Shown: one piece after another, positions 27,701 to 36,800 of the stretch
How the letters are laid out: each line of letters starts with the position of its first letter
How positions within the stretch are numbered: position 1 is the stretch's first letter
From: Ectocarpus siliculosus
Lineage: Eukaryota; Sar; Phaeophyceae; Ectocarpales; Ectocarpaceae
NCBI GenBank assembly: GCA_000310025.1
Contig: FN649727.1
Location: forward strand, 2,066,816-2,130,815
Length of the DNA stretch: 64,000 nucleotides
Direction: 5' to 3'
Translations under genes and position numbers: made by a program
The notes under the pieces: generated by a model
What the model saw: the letters and a program-made list of their open reading frames with translations, nothing else
Told to the model about the DNA's origin: nothing
The model's database searches: none

Positions 27701-30700
27701 GCCACTCCGCCGAACGTCCCCTGAAAGTCGACAGATATTTCGTACTCGCCCGGAGCAGGCGGCACCCAGCTGATGACGTACGTGCCGTCTTTGCAGTCTT
27801 CGTTTCGTCGGACCTAAGACAGTGCCAGGACCACACCCCAAGATTAGGAAACGGGGTGATGATGTACGAGCCCTCTTGCCATCAGCTCGTGGCCTGTGTG
27901 TGTCATCTGGAATCATCGATCATCCTACCGAACGTGGGAACAATTACGATCACCGTGATTCTCGATCTTTGATGCTCGTCTCGTCCAGTAGCGCTCCGGT
28001 TGTCATCTTCCTGTGCACTCCAGCCCGTCTCGTCTTCATCGTAGTTTTCGTCCATGAGGAAGAATATGTTGACGTCAAACTGGTCGCCTCCGAACTGACG
28101 GTCGTGGTTGCTCCCATCTCGCGCCTGTTGGTTAGAAAGCAGCCGAATACGCTAGGTACAGGAGACGTTGATTCGCTACTACCTTGCAGAGTACGGCAGT
28201 AACCTGGAGCAGTCGTGCGCCGAGAAAACGAGAGAAGTAAAGGCTGACCCACCTTGGACAAAGCAGAGGGGCCACAGGAAACCGAAGAAGCCAAGACTAA
28301 CAAAGAGGCAGCATCACCTGAATAATGAACATGGTTTCACGCCCGGGCACGCCTTCCTCGAGGAGGCTTGGTCCATACATAAAGCTGAAGTTGGCGTCCG
28401 TAACGGGGAAGAACGTAAACTTTGCCTTGGTGGTGGTGAAACTCTCACCCGCAAGACATACTCGAACATCCACCGTGCCGGGAGGTATACCGGTGTTCGT
28501 GAAGTTCGGGGTCGAACAGGTGAGACGTGTCTGGCTGACGAATGTCCCTCTCACGTCGATGAAGAGCTTGCGATACGAGAAGCGGATCTAGCGACAAGGG
28601 AGGGGAATATCACATAAAGAGTAGATACTCTCAGGTGTCCGAGCGATGATGAGATCCGACTAACGAAAACAATGAGGCAGAGGCGACCGACGCGTGGTTG
28701 AACAGCATTGCCCCGAACCCCCACCAGAACACATTAACTGCCCTGGACTTTTGCGCAGAGAGCACTCAAGTCGAGGAAGGAAGTGCCAGACTCCTGTCGC
28801 AGAACAACTCCATTTGCGAACGTCAGTGCCAATGTACAACTGTATGCCTGAAAAGAAGGCTACTTGAACTTCAATCTCACCTTTACATCTTCCGTGTTGA
28901 TGAAGTCGATGCCGTGGATATCTAGCAAGGTTTCACCCGTGATTGGGCCGTTGTCGGGAATAATATCCATGACAGCGTATGGTGGCCCGACGATTGAACC
29001 CACGTCGAGAGTAAAGCCATCGCTGAACCACCGGTTTGCCCACCCGCCGTACAAGATCAGTTTTCCTCCCTAAAAAACAAATGTTAGACACACAGGACCA
29101 GCCCAACAACCGTCATCAAGAAGGAAGGAAGCACGTTCCTGTGCACCTGCTTGAAGAAACTCGGTGTGTGGTTGCTCTAGCTTGTCTTCTTTCACCTGTT
29201 GGTAGTACTCGAGCTGCATGTCGCCTCTTGGCAGCGGTGGATCTCCCTGGATGTCCGGGAAAATCCAGCGCTCCGTACCCGTGTCGAATATTGACACATC
29301 ATTCATGAAGGTACCCTGGCGGTTCGTGTCCGTGATTTCACCCCCGACGCCACCAAACACAAAAATCTTCCAGTTTGGTACAGATTGTACCGCATACATT
29401 GCGTGCGACCAACGCGGTACATCCATTCCTCCCTGCTCCACCTTCGCAGCAACAAACACAGCGACGAACAGGGCACAGCGAGATGCAACAGGTCCAGGAT
29501 CTCGAGGATCACCATGAAGGTTTGGTTGCGGTGCTAATACCCTGAAGACGCAGCAAGCAAGCGCTTCAAAGCCTATCGATGGCCAGATTTCAGCGGGGAG
29601 TGAACTTATCAAATCGACATAGCGAGAATATCCTGACTCGATTGAGTCACAGTCCCGTGAAGAAGTGGCTTAACCGTCACCAGCGACGGGTCGCTTCTCC
29701 CCTTATTGTTTGGCGAGGAATGCAAAGCGTTGAAAAAAGGTTGCTCGGACAAGCTAGAGACGGGTTGACAATACGATAGTGCCTTCGTGGACACACGTCC
29801 CATGTTCAAGATCCATCAGAATGTTCGTAGCGTTCGGCGGATCGTTCACGGTAAACTTCTCGAACCAAAGAGAATTTTCCTCCGGGTTTGTATGTACAAT
29901 AGCACTTGAAAGCACCAGCCTGTCCGAGCGATTGGAACATACTCACCTCCACCCACACAGGCGGGTCTGCTTCGGTGTCGAGCGCATACATATCCTTGAA
30001 CTCGGTTGTTGTGGAACGGCCGCCGATTACAAACATGGTACCATCCACGGCGGCTGCACTGTGCTCCGATCGCCGGCCAGGCCCACGACCTTTTGGCGAT
30101 ACCTAATAAAATCGATAGCACCATCTTTACATCAGTTTACCCTTATCCGCTACTCTCTCCTCGACCTGCTGACGGATAGTGCTTCGTACCCTCCTACACC
30201 TAAATTCACCATCTCACATCTTCTTACAGTCCATCCAGCCCTGTGCAGATGGAGCTCCTCTCAACTACCCAGGTGCACCCTTTACATCCCGCATTCAAAG
30301 TCTCGGTCACACAACAGTGGCTGGTAGTAAGTAACCTCGCAACTTCTAACGTTTAGACGTGGGTTCGAATCTGGGGGCAGTCACACGAACTGGATTGTTG
30401 TCTCACAACATGCCCAAACAATGTGGAGAGCGATAACTTCGTGTGTGCGCAAAAATTCGACTCCACGGTCGACGAGGGAAAGGAACGGCTGGATCCTTCT
30501 CGCGATAACAATCCACGCAAGCACCGCAGAAGAAAGGAGGGAGAATACAGCTCCTGTGTGGCCTTCCACTTGTTGCGTGACCCCGGCCGGTCGTCCAGAA
30601 TTGTACTACAAGGGGTAAGGACATTTCCGGAACAAAGGGATGACAAAGGAAACTCCACTCTATCGATATGTACCTACCAGGTGGTAGGTGGGCCGTTCTC

Positions 30701-32227
30701 ACTCAACCGCCACCTCCAATCACCTGTGAGTGATACTGACAACTTCCCAGGACGGGTCGTAAAGACTAAACGTGATTCACGACAATATACAGTACACTGA
30801 TGTACCTAAGGTTGTGTGCATTCTCACCTTCGTCCACGTCCACGTTTCAAGATTAAGCGTGCAAACGTCTTCCAAGTCCTTGCGGCTGTACAGTGTTCCA
30901 CCGTATCCCCCATAGACCCAAAGGTGGGAGCCCATAAAACAAGCGGAATGCCCCCCCCTAGACGAGAATGCGGTCGCCTTTTGTACGGGAGGGGTTGCTT
31001 TTTCTTCCCACTGTCGAGAGACGACGCTGTACAACCATACATCACTTAGCCGTGCGCTGGAGGACTGGAACCCACCAACCACAAGTATCCTGGAGATGAT
31101 GACATAGAAGACAGAACGACGAACGCCCGTCTGCTATATCGTTCGGAACTATAGGGAACATTGCAGATATCGATGGTGCAGAAGCGCACGGGTGACTCGG
31201 ACTTTTTTGAACCCAGGCTATGTTCGAATCGGGAAACTGCATCAGTCGACGTCAGAAGCCTCGTCTCGAACAGAGTTACAACACGGAATCCGTTCTTTTT
31301 CGACACTACAATCACACCGACCTTGTCAGTTCAGACAAATTGTTTTGCTGCAGGTGAGTCAATGTGCCTACATGTACCGAACACCACGGGGCATTCCCGT
31401 GGACTCGGCAGCATGGCGAAAGAGTTCCCGGGCCGACAAACGTATTTTATGCGCTCAAGGTCCTCAGACCTACAGTTTGTTTGTAAGTGGCTGCAGGGAA
31501 ATCCGATTTCTTGCTGTCAGCCGACTAGTAATGCAAGGAAGTATTTAAAACCTATACTCCGTCAATGTTTCTTTTTTGAGGGGTTGTCCCAGCCTGTGTT
31601 CGTTGACTTTCATTGAGTGGGTCCCAGCAGGGTAGCGGTCCAGTCCATCAATTACTGTTCATGTTTTCAATCCGAATATCTCAATCGTGCTGGTCATCAC
31701 AACACGAATCTACGAACTAATTGCCAAAGGGGACGTGCCTGTTCTCCCCGATGTAGGTCGCCGTATGTCTCCACCGGGCACAGGGCCAAGCGAGCGTATT
31801 TGGTGTGCTACCCATGGTTGCAAGAGCATCTTGGTCAGGAGCGTTTGCGTCAACCTGAAAGCAATAATAGAAAGTGGCTAAGCAAACTGCACACTTCAAA
31901 AATTAAGAGCGCAAAATGGGCTTCATGTAAGGAACAACGTCTTTAGTTGATAGTTAAGCAGTCCTAACGTCCACAATTCTTACAACGGCAGTAGAGCGAG
32001 AATATCACCTTCTTTGAGCAGGAGTGCCACTCGGCATCGGTTGAGCTCATCGTCAGCAGCCACATCTCATCTGTCGGTCCAGCAGGCGATGCATCTTCCA
32101 CAAGCCCGCCAAACATGTACACATTCGGACCCATGGCAGTGATGGTATGGCCTGATCTACCAGCCGGCCTATCGCGTTGACGGCCGCTGGCTTCCCTGAT
32201 CGGAGCCCACGTGAGTTTCTGGCTCAT
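2592..32227 (-). CDS. Outer-arm axonemal dynein alpha heavy chain (Kelch/IPT type), complete, 67 exons
   Basis: This is the force-generating ATPase of the ciliary outer dynein arm. I chained 67 exons whose phases all agree, giving 12,792 coding nt and 4,263 residues; exon coordinates are in the sub-entries below. The order is Kelch propeller, IPT/filamin-like Ig folds, tail, linker, AAA1-AAA4, coiled-coil stalk with microtubule-binding domain, AAA5-AAA6 and C-terminal domain. Walker A motifs are intact in AAA1 (GPAGTGKT, K about 1473), AAA2 (GQAGAGKS, about 1767), AAA3 (GPAGTGKT, about 2120) and AAA4 (GVGGSGKQ, about 2474). AAA1 has Walker B GCFDEFNR. The N-terminal Kelch and IPT joined by GGWANRW matches Chlamydomonas ODA11 (alpha chain), not the beta or gamma chains. 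I chose the ATG at 32227 because the frame upstream has only GTG and TTG. ODA11 is about 4,500 residues; the difference is partly a missing second Kelch segment after the filamin repeat. TAG at 2592-2594 ends the gene. Small exons could be missed or misplaced, chiefly near 7450-7760. Confidence 0.93.
10228..12851 (-). other. Dynein exons 49-54: coiled-coil stalk, microtubule-binding domain, start of AAA5
   Basis: Exons: 12851-12663, 12395-12339, 12124-11876, 11666-11532, 11185-10937, 10731-10228 (residues about 2673-3133). CC1 follows [14 protein letters not shown]. The microtubule-binding domain opens with a conserved PPPGV motif in exon 51 and spans exons 51-53, including EFKGAVDDG and [20 protein letters not shown]2 starts at [14 protein letters not shown]5 follows in exon 54 with [14 protein letters not shown]. 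The MTBD is of ordinary size, with no flap-like insertion visible. Confidence 0.92.
13022..17063 (-). other. Dynein exons 37-48: AAA3 and AAA4
   Basis: Exons: 17063-17010, 16908-16712, 16380-16219, 16024-15940, 15798-15607, 15390-15217, 15035-14839, 14639-14567, 14343-14155, 13972-13889, 13672-13520, 13276-13022. AAA3 has GPAGTGKT and Walker [11 protein letters not shown], then RQHIDYGHW and [11 protein letters not shown], typical of axonemal heavy chains. AAA4 has [14 protein letters not shown] and [11 protein letters not shown], then LHVILCFSP and [13 protein letters not shown]. Exon 39 starts at an acceptor (TAG before 16380) two bases inside a longer apparent one; only this choice keeps the frame open. 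Confidence 0.92.
17107..20811 (-). other. Dynein exons 27-36: AAA1 and AAA2
   Basis: Exons: 20811-20655, 20395-20127, 19932-19783, 19629-19480, 19268-19131, 18904-18770, 18640-18431, 18170-17853, 17610-17465, 17269-17107. AAA1 is the main catalytic site: P-loop [15 protein letters not shown], Walker B in [10 protein letters not shown], sensor-I region [17 protein letters not shown], then [17 protein letters not shown]2 has GQAGAGKS, the conserved [16 protein letters not shown] and [20 protein letters not shown] opens the AAA2-AAA3 joint. All key nucleotide-binding residues of AAA1 that I can identify are present, so the motor should be active. Confidence 0.93.
21077..27231 (-). other. Dynein exons 10-26: tail and linker (DHC_N2-like)
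   Basis: Exons: 27231-27055, 26897-26796, 26581-26426, 26130-26017, 25908-25849, 25656-25513, 25387-25178, 24936-24745, 24561-24427, 23371-23234, 23190-23080, 22960-22863, 22655-22409, 22218-22063, 21859-21752, 21548-21405, 21271-21077 (residues about 627-1455). The tail is helical and poorly conserved. The linker is recognisable by [29 protein letters not shown] and the canonical linker-to-AAA1 boundary [17 protein letters not shown]. The 60-nt exon 14 and the acceptor of exon 20 are the least certain. Intron 18 (24426-23372) is over 1 kb and carries the folded segment listed separately. Confidence 0.82.
24078..24194. ncRNA. Candidate structured RNA or fold-back segment in dynein intron 18
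   Basis: The segment folds as a three-way junction on paper. A 7-bp closing helix pairs GGCACGG at 24078-24084 with CCGTGCC at 24188-24194. Arm 1 is a perfect 9-bp stem (24087-24095 with 24102-24110). Arm 2 is a 15-bp stem (24144-24158 with 24165-24179) with two G-U or A-C type positions and a 6-nt loop, extended by a GGTGT/ACACC-like outer helix. The total of 117 nt and three-arm layout recall 5S rRNA, but I cannot align the 5S internal promoter or helix IV/V sequence. The strand is undecided. It could be an intron-encoded ncRNA, a pseudogene or a small inverted-repeat element. Confidence 0.35.
27565..32227 (-). other. Dynein exons 1-9: Kelch beta-propeller, IPT and filamin-like Ig domains
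   Basis: Exons: 32227-32009, 31854-31739, 31089-30828, 30102-29947, 29441-29196, 29069-28881, 28587-28318, 28124-27954, 27813-27565 (residues about 1-626). Kelch blades are recognisable by repeated RSGHT/RWRHT/RGGHS/RSEHS motifs followed by glycine pairs such as MFGG, VVGG, VYGG, VIGG, VFGG and YGG. The last blade reads GGWANRW and runs into an IPT fold ([18 protein letters not shown]). A filamin-type Ig follows ([19 protein letters not shown], then [12 protein letters not shown]). In Chlamydomonas this region lies at the base of the alpha chain and mediates arm-arm and arm-doublet contacts. Intron 2 has a GC donor. The Chlamydomonas protein has a further Kelch-like segment after the filamin repeat; here the sequence passes straight into the tail. 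Confidence 0.9.
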
Positions 32228-33885
32228 GTTGCCAGGGCCCAGGTTCCGATTCAACACTTAGGCTTGCTCCCACGCTCCCACCCCTATCTCATGTAGGTAT
32301 TATTTTCTCTATCCACCTTCAGTGATCACCTTCGGTAGTATCATTCATCAACGCGCGTGATATCCATTTCTTCTCTTCATCGTTTTGAAAATTCCCTCAC
32401 TGGGCTGCGGTATCTTAATCTTAACGTCTACCATCATCTCGCCGCACGTCCGTTTCTGCCCGAATCGTTTTTGTTGCTCCTCGGCCATCGTGTATCGGAA
32501 AATCGGTTCCAAATAATTACGCCGCTTCGGGTGTGTACCGGGCAACCGGGGAAACGCGAATGCACCCGTACTCTCGTCGTTTAGTGAAGAACACAAGCTC
32601 GGTAACGTTGGATGGGATTGTTTGAGAGATATAGTATGTTGGGTCGGGGAACATGAAGAACGTATTCCCAAAACAAAACGCCCACAGCCCTGACAGCCCC
32701 GTGATTTTTTGTATCAAGTTGAAATCTCAACGTCGTTAACAACGTCGTTAATTGTAAATTCTATTTCAAGCACGCGCACGCGACACGACGCTGTTATTCC
32801 ACAGCATGCTGGGCACAGAGCGCTCCTGAGGAAACAGTTTGACGGAGATTTCCGCTGGTGACTGCTGTTTCCATTGTAGAGTGGTGTGCAGGGAACATCG
32901 ACAATCGGCACGAAAACGAACGCCGGTTTGCAACCCTCCTGACCTTACCACGGAAGGACCGCAAACACCACCTAAATAAAAATTATGTCAACATCAATCA
33001 CGTTAAATTTCCGAGTAGGTGGGGCAACAAGTAGCTTCGGACGGTGTTGGCAGCAATATATCTAGTTTATGTCACACGAGGGCAAAGAACAGCAGTGACG
33101 GAATTGATGGCGAACACGTGAGACCTACTTGGCAACGCAACTTACCTCGGGCAACCGTGCTACAATAATCCTCCGGTCTACAGTACTACTTGCAAGATTC
33201 TCGTAATTCTCGTTATCTCTTTTAAGGTGGTGTTGTTGTCATGATGCGGGACGGTACGTAACGAAGAAAACGGTAAGCAAAGACGGGCAACCATCGCCGA
33301 CTACATGTAATACGAACTAGCTACTTGTTGTCACGCCGTGCCATTGATTGTGGCCTCGTATAATGTAGTCTAATTGGTTAGCTCTAACATCATTCCGTAC
33401 GAAATGAAAAGTGAGTCCACTTCACCGGGGTTCGAACCCCCAAACAAATCTGCTCGAAAGGTTTCGAGATGAACGAAGCCGAGTACAGAACGCGCCACAA
33501 CTTTGGAACCTCTTGTGTGGTAACCCTTGCGGCTCTTTCCTTTGTGTGGAACCCAACAGAGAAATCCTACTGGTACACTTTGGGTGGTGCCAAATTTGTT
33601 CAACTAGCAAGTTCTTGATTTGGCGCACTCTGCATGCAATGCAACTGGTACCTGTCCGAATTTGTCGCTTTGCATTGACACTTGTCGATTTGATCTTGTG
33701 AGGCAGTCGCCAGCACAGCTTTTCAATGGGTCAAGGTTAGACCCCCCTTCGCACAGGGGCAGGCAACATCGTTCATCTAGACAGGGCAAGGATAAAGGGA
33801 AGACACCTAACCTACAGGAGGCCCCGGAACTCGACAATCACATGTACGAAGACACGAAGACCTTTACACGATTGGTGTGCAGCTT
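32228..33885. other. Spacer between dynein 5' end and CCDC33-like 3' end
   Basis: About 1.66 kb that should hold the dynein promoter and 5' UTR. A short minus-strand ORF beginning with an ATG near 32487 (MAEEQQKRFGQ, ending near 32348) lies upstream of the dynein start and could be an upstream ORF or chance. No clear TATA element or ciliary X-box was recognised by eye. It contains the tRNA-like A/B box pair listed separately. Confidence 0.5.
33366..33440 (+). repeat. tRNA-like A box/B box pair (possible tRNA pseudogene or SINE head)
   Basis: TAGTCTAATTGG at 33366 fits the Pol III A box and GGTTCGAACCC at 33429 is a perfect B box, about 63 nt apart on the same strand. The seven bases before the A box do not pair with those after the T arm, and no anticodon stem closes properly. 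It is therefore not a functional tRNA as it stands. A degenerate tRNA or tRNA-derived SINE promoter is the best reading. Confidence 0.35.
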
Positions 33886-36800
33886 CTAGCTGTTAGGATC
33901 TCTTGTAGACATGACACCCTCCGTGCTCGTGTGCATTGAGTCACTCTTATGAAATTCCATCTCCATCAGACGCATGTGAAGAGCCGCAATCTCTTCTCCA
34001 GCTGCCTTTGCATTTGTAACCATCTGCGGGAGAGTGCACGAAAGCAAAGCGTGAGGACATCATCATGGTGTCCGGTACATAAATACCAACACCTTGGTTG
34101 ATTCCACAATCGCCTAGTAATGCCCGAGGAGCTTCGTATAAAAAAACAAGGGCAGAACCATATTACAACCAAGAAGTTGCTGATCACATCTAAGCCTCAC
34201 GGACATTTCATGTCTAGTCGTCGCGTGCACCTGTTCTTCAAGGATGCGGATCTTGGTGTCTTTCATTTTCAGCATCACGCCAGCATCGTCAGAGGCTTGG
34301 CCCTGGACATCGATGCTGCTCTTGGTCCCTGCCATCGCGAGCCTCCATCGTAGTGATGCGTTCTCTTTTCTGAGTCTTTCGACCTATGGAGAACAGCACA
34401 GGGGAATACGACGTCGGAGCCACACGTCATTGGCCAATACTTGAGAACATGAGAAACAGCGTACGGACAAATTTAACGCCAGGTACCGTGTTCGAACCAT
34501 AGCACACCCCTGTCCAATTCTGGTTTTAGTCTCCGCACCTCGGGGCCTTTGCCGCTCCTTTTCGTCTCCGTAGAGGGATCCTCCCCGTCACTAGTATCCC
34601 ACCATTCGTTCCACCGCATCGTTCAGCAGGCACACAAGGGAAGAGTAACACATGATGCATTTGTAGCTTGTTGAAAACCCATGTCCAGCCCCAACAAGCA
34701 TGAAAGAGTGCTTTTCAAGCGCAGTTGTTTCTTTTGAATTGGCGGAGAAATTTGCGACACGTTGTGGACACCGTGAAACTCAACAGCACCAAACATCGAT
34801 TGCTGCACCATCACGCAGTGCAACTCACTCAGTGCTTCCACTGTTCACAGCCCGGCGCCCGGCGATGAGCATCTCCAGCTTCGCAATTACTTTCTCTTGC
34901 ATAGTAACAGTCGACTTGTAGGCTGACACCTAGGAAATAACATTGAATAAGAAGGTGCGGTGATTTTGTGCTACAGGGGAGTAGAACGGGGATGATTGGT
35001 GATCCGTTTTTTACCAACCGAAAGAGGTCATCACTTACTGTGTTATTGAACGCCCTGAATCCAGGTGTTGTGCGCCTGATATTCCCCTTGTCAAGTATAA
35101 ACAATATCTGAACGTGTTTTCGATCTCGTGTTCACTGTCGTCAAACATGGCGAAGCAGGGTGAATTTCAGGCTCATGGGGCGCAGCTTGATGAAAGACCA
35201 GGACGAACCACCTTGCAACACAAACAACGCGATTAGTCAGGTTGTGCTCATGCGCGGTACAGTTGAGGGACAGGGCAGATCTCGCTGTCTCTCAGCCAAG
35301 CTTGTCGTCCGGGGACGTTGCCCCTTACGTTAAATCTTATGTCTGGAACAAGGAAAACAGAACTCAATTGCTAAAGAATGAGAAACAATCTTCTCGCAGA
35401 AAAGACGAAGCTGTTCGTATGTCGAATGTGTGCCATAAATGACTTGCCCTCACCTTTCCCGGAAGTGCCTGCATTTTGCGTATGTAGACCGCCTGCACGT
35501 GCTGAGTATTTTTCATTTTCTCCATCTCTGACTGCGTGTGGTCGAAACCGAAGGTGTAGCACCCGAGCAATGGCGTAGTTTGCTTCGAATCAGTCATTTT
35601 TCCAAGTTGCGTCGAATTGAAGTGTTGTCTTCGTGCTTCAACAGTACACCTGTCGATGACCTGTACCCAAAAACAGTTGAGCTGCTCATATATACACCCT
35701 ACCTTTAGCACTGCTGTTTGCCATCGCTCGTGCGCACAGTCCTGCGCAACCCTGCGTAGCGTCTGAAGGTTCACGAGCGAGATAAGCGAGACAAAACCGA
35801 TGCAACGGATTCAAGAAACTTTGGTTCAGGAAGTAGTACAGGAGGCCATCAGACTACGTTGATCGAGACTACGTTGATCGAGAGCGCAGTGTTTCTAGGA
35901 TGGCACGGTCTCCAGAGCTGGCGACGCCACGTTGACAAAAAAAATGCACACACCCCAGTTATCGTTCATTTAAACTCGTGGACGCGTACACGTGTTTCGA
36001 CATCGAAACGATTGGGGTCTAGCGCGGCATGCACTCAAACCCGCCACGGCTGTGCCAGAACTCGTTTAGATAGCGGACCGTAAACTACGATGCCACGCCT
36101 GCTTTTCTGTTGGTAACACTAGTACACGCTGAATGGTGGTATAAGGGTGCCTGGAGAGTCTCACTCGATTCTCTTCTGTCAGCACTATGCACCGCTTCGC
36201 TAAAGCACGTGTGTGACGTCCGCCCGTGTCTCCATGAAGCCCTCGGGAAGGATCTTCGTCCTCCATAGCCTTCATCACCCGGTTGGCTTCCTAAACAAAG
36301 TGTGAGTGGTTGAGTTCGTATCACTGAGGTTAGTTGCGATGTGATGATAAAGGACGCCCGTGAATGGGGCTTCAATCCATTTCATCGTGCATTTCCAAGC
36401 GCAATGCCGAGTTTCACAATACCAGCCACCTTGCCCCCACTGGGTTGAGCCTCGTGCATAGAAAAACTGCTCCAGCGGTCATGCTTATAGCATGGAAGCT
36501 TCGACGCTTTTCATAAGAGTAATACTATGCATACATACAGCCAACAGATAGCACTACGTGTTGAAACGCTCGTGGGGCCAATGAGTCATGATCGCGGCCG
36601 CACATGACTTCAGGAAGTCTCGCCTGGCCTGCCGAACTAGTCTTCGCCACGGAAACACGATGCAAGCAAATAATCTTCATCAAGCGAACAGGGTGCAATG
36701 TCTCACCATTTCAGCCTCCGCCGTGGTCTTGCGCAGAGATTTCAGTTGCAAGTGAAGGCGGCAACGTTCTTGATCGACGTCCTCGATGTACTTCCTGAGC

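Noticed and set aside
28730-28828. An extra dynein exon after a TTTTCAG acceptor
   Set aside because: The IPT domain reads directly from exon 6 into exon 7 in phase, and this stretch has no usable donor before its stop.
32228-32257. A dynein start ten codons upstream
   Set aside because: That start is GTG/TTG. The first ATG in frame is at 32227, directly before the first Kelch blade.
33359-33447. A functional tRNA gene
   Set aside because: The acceptor arms do not pair and the anticodon stem and loop are wrong in size.
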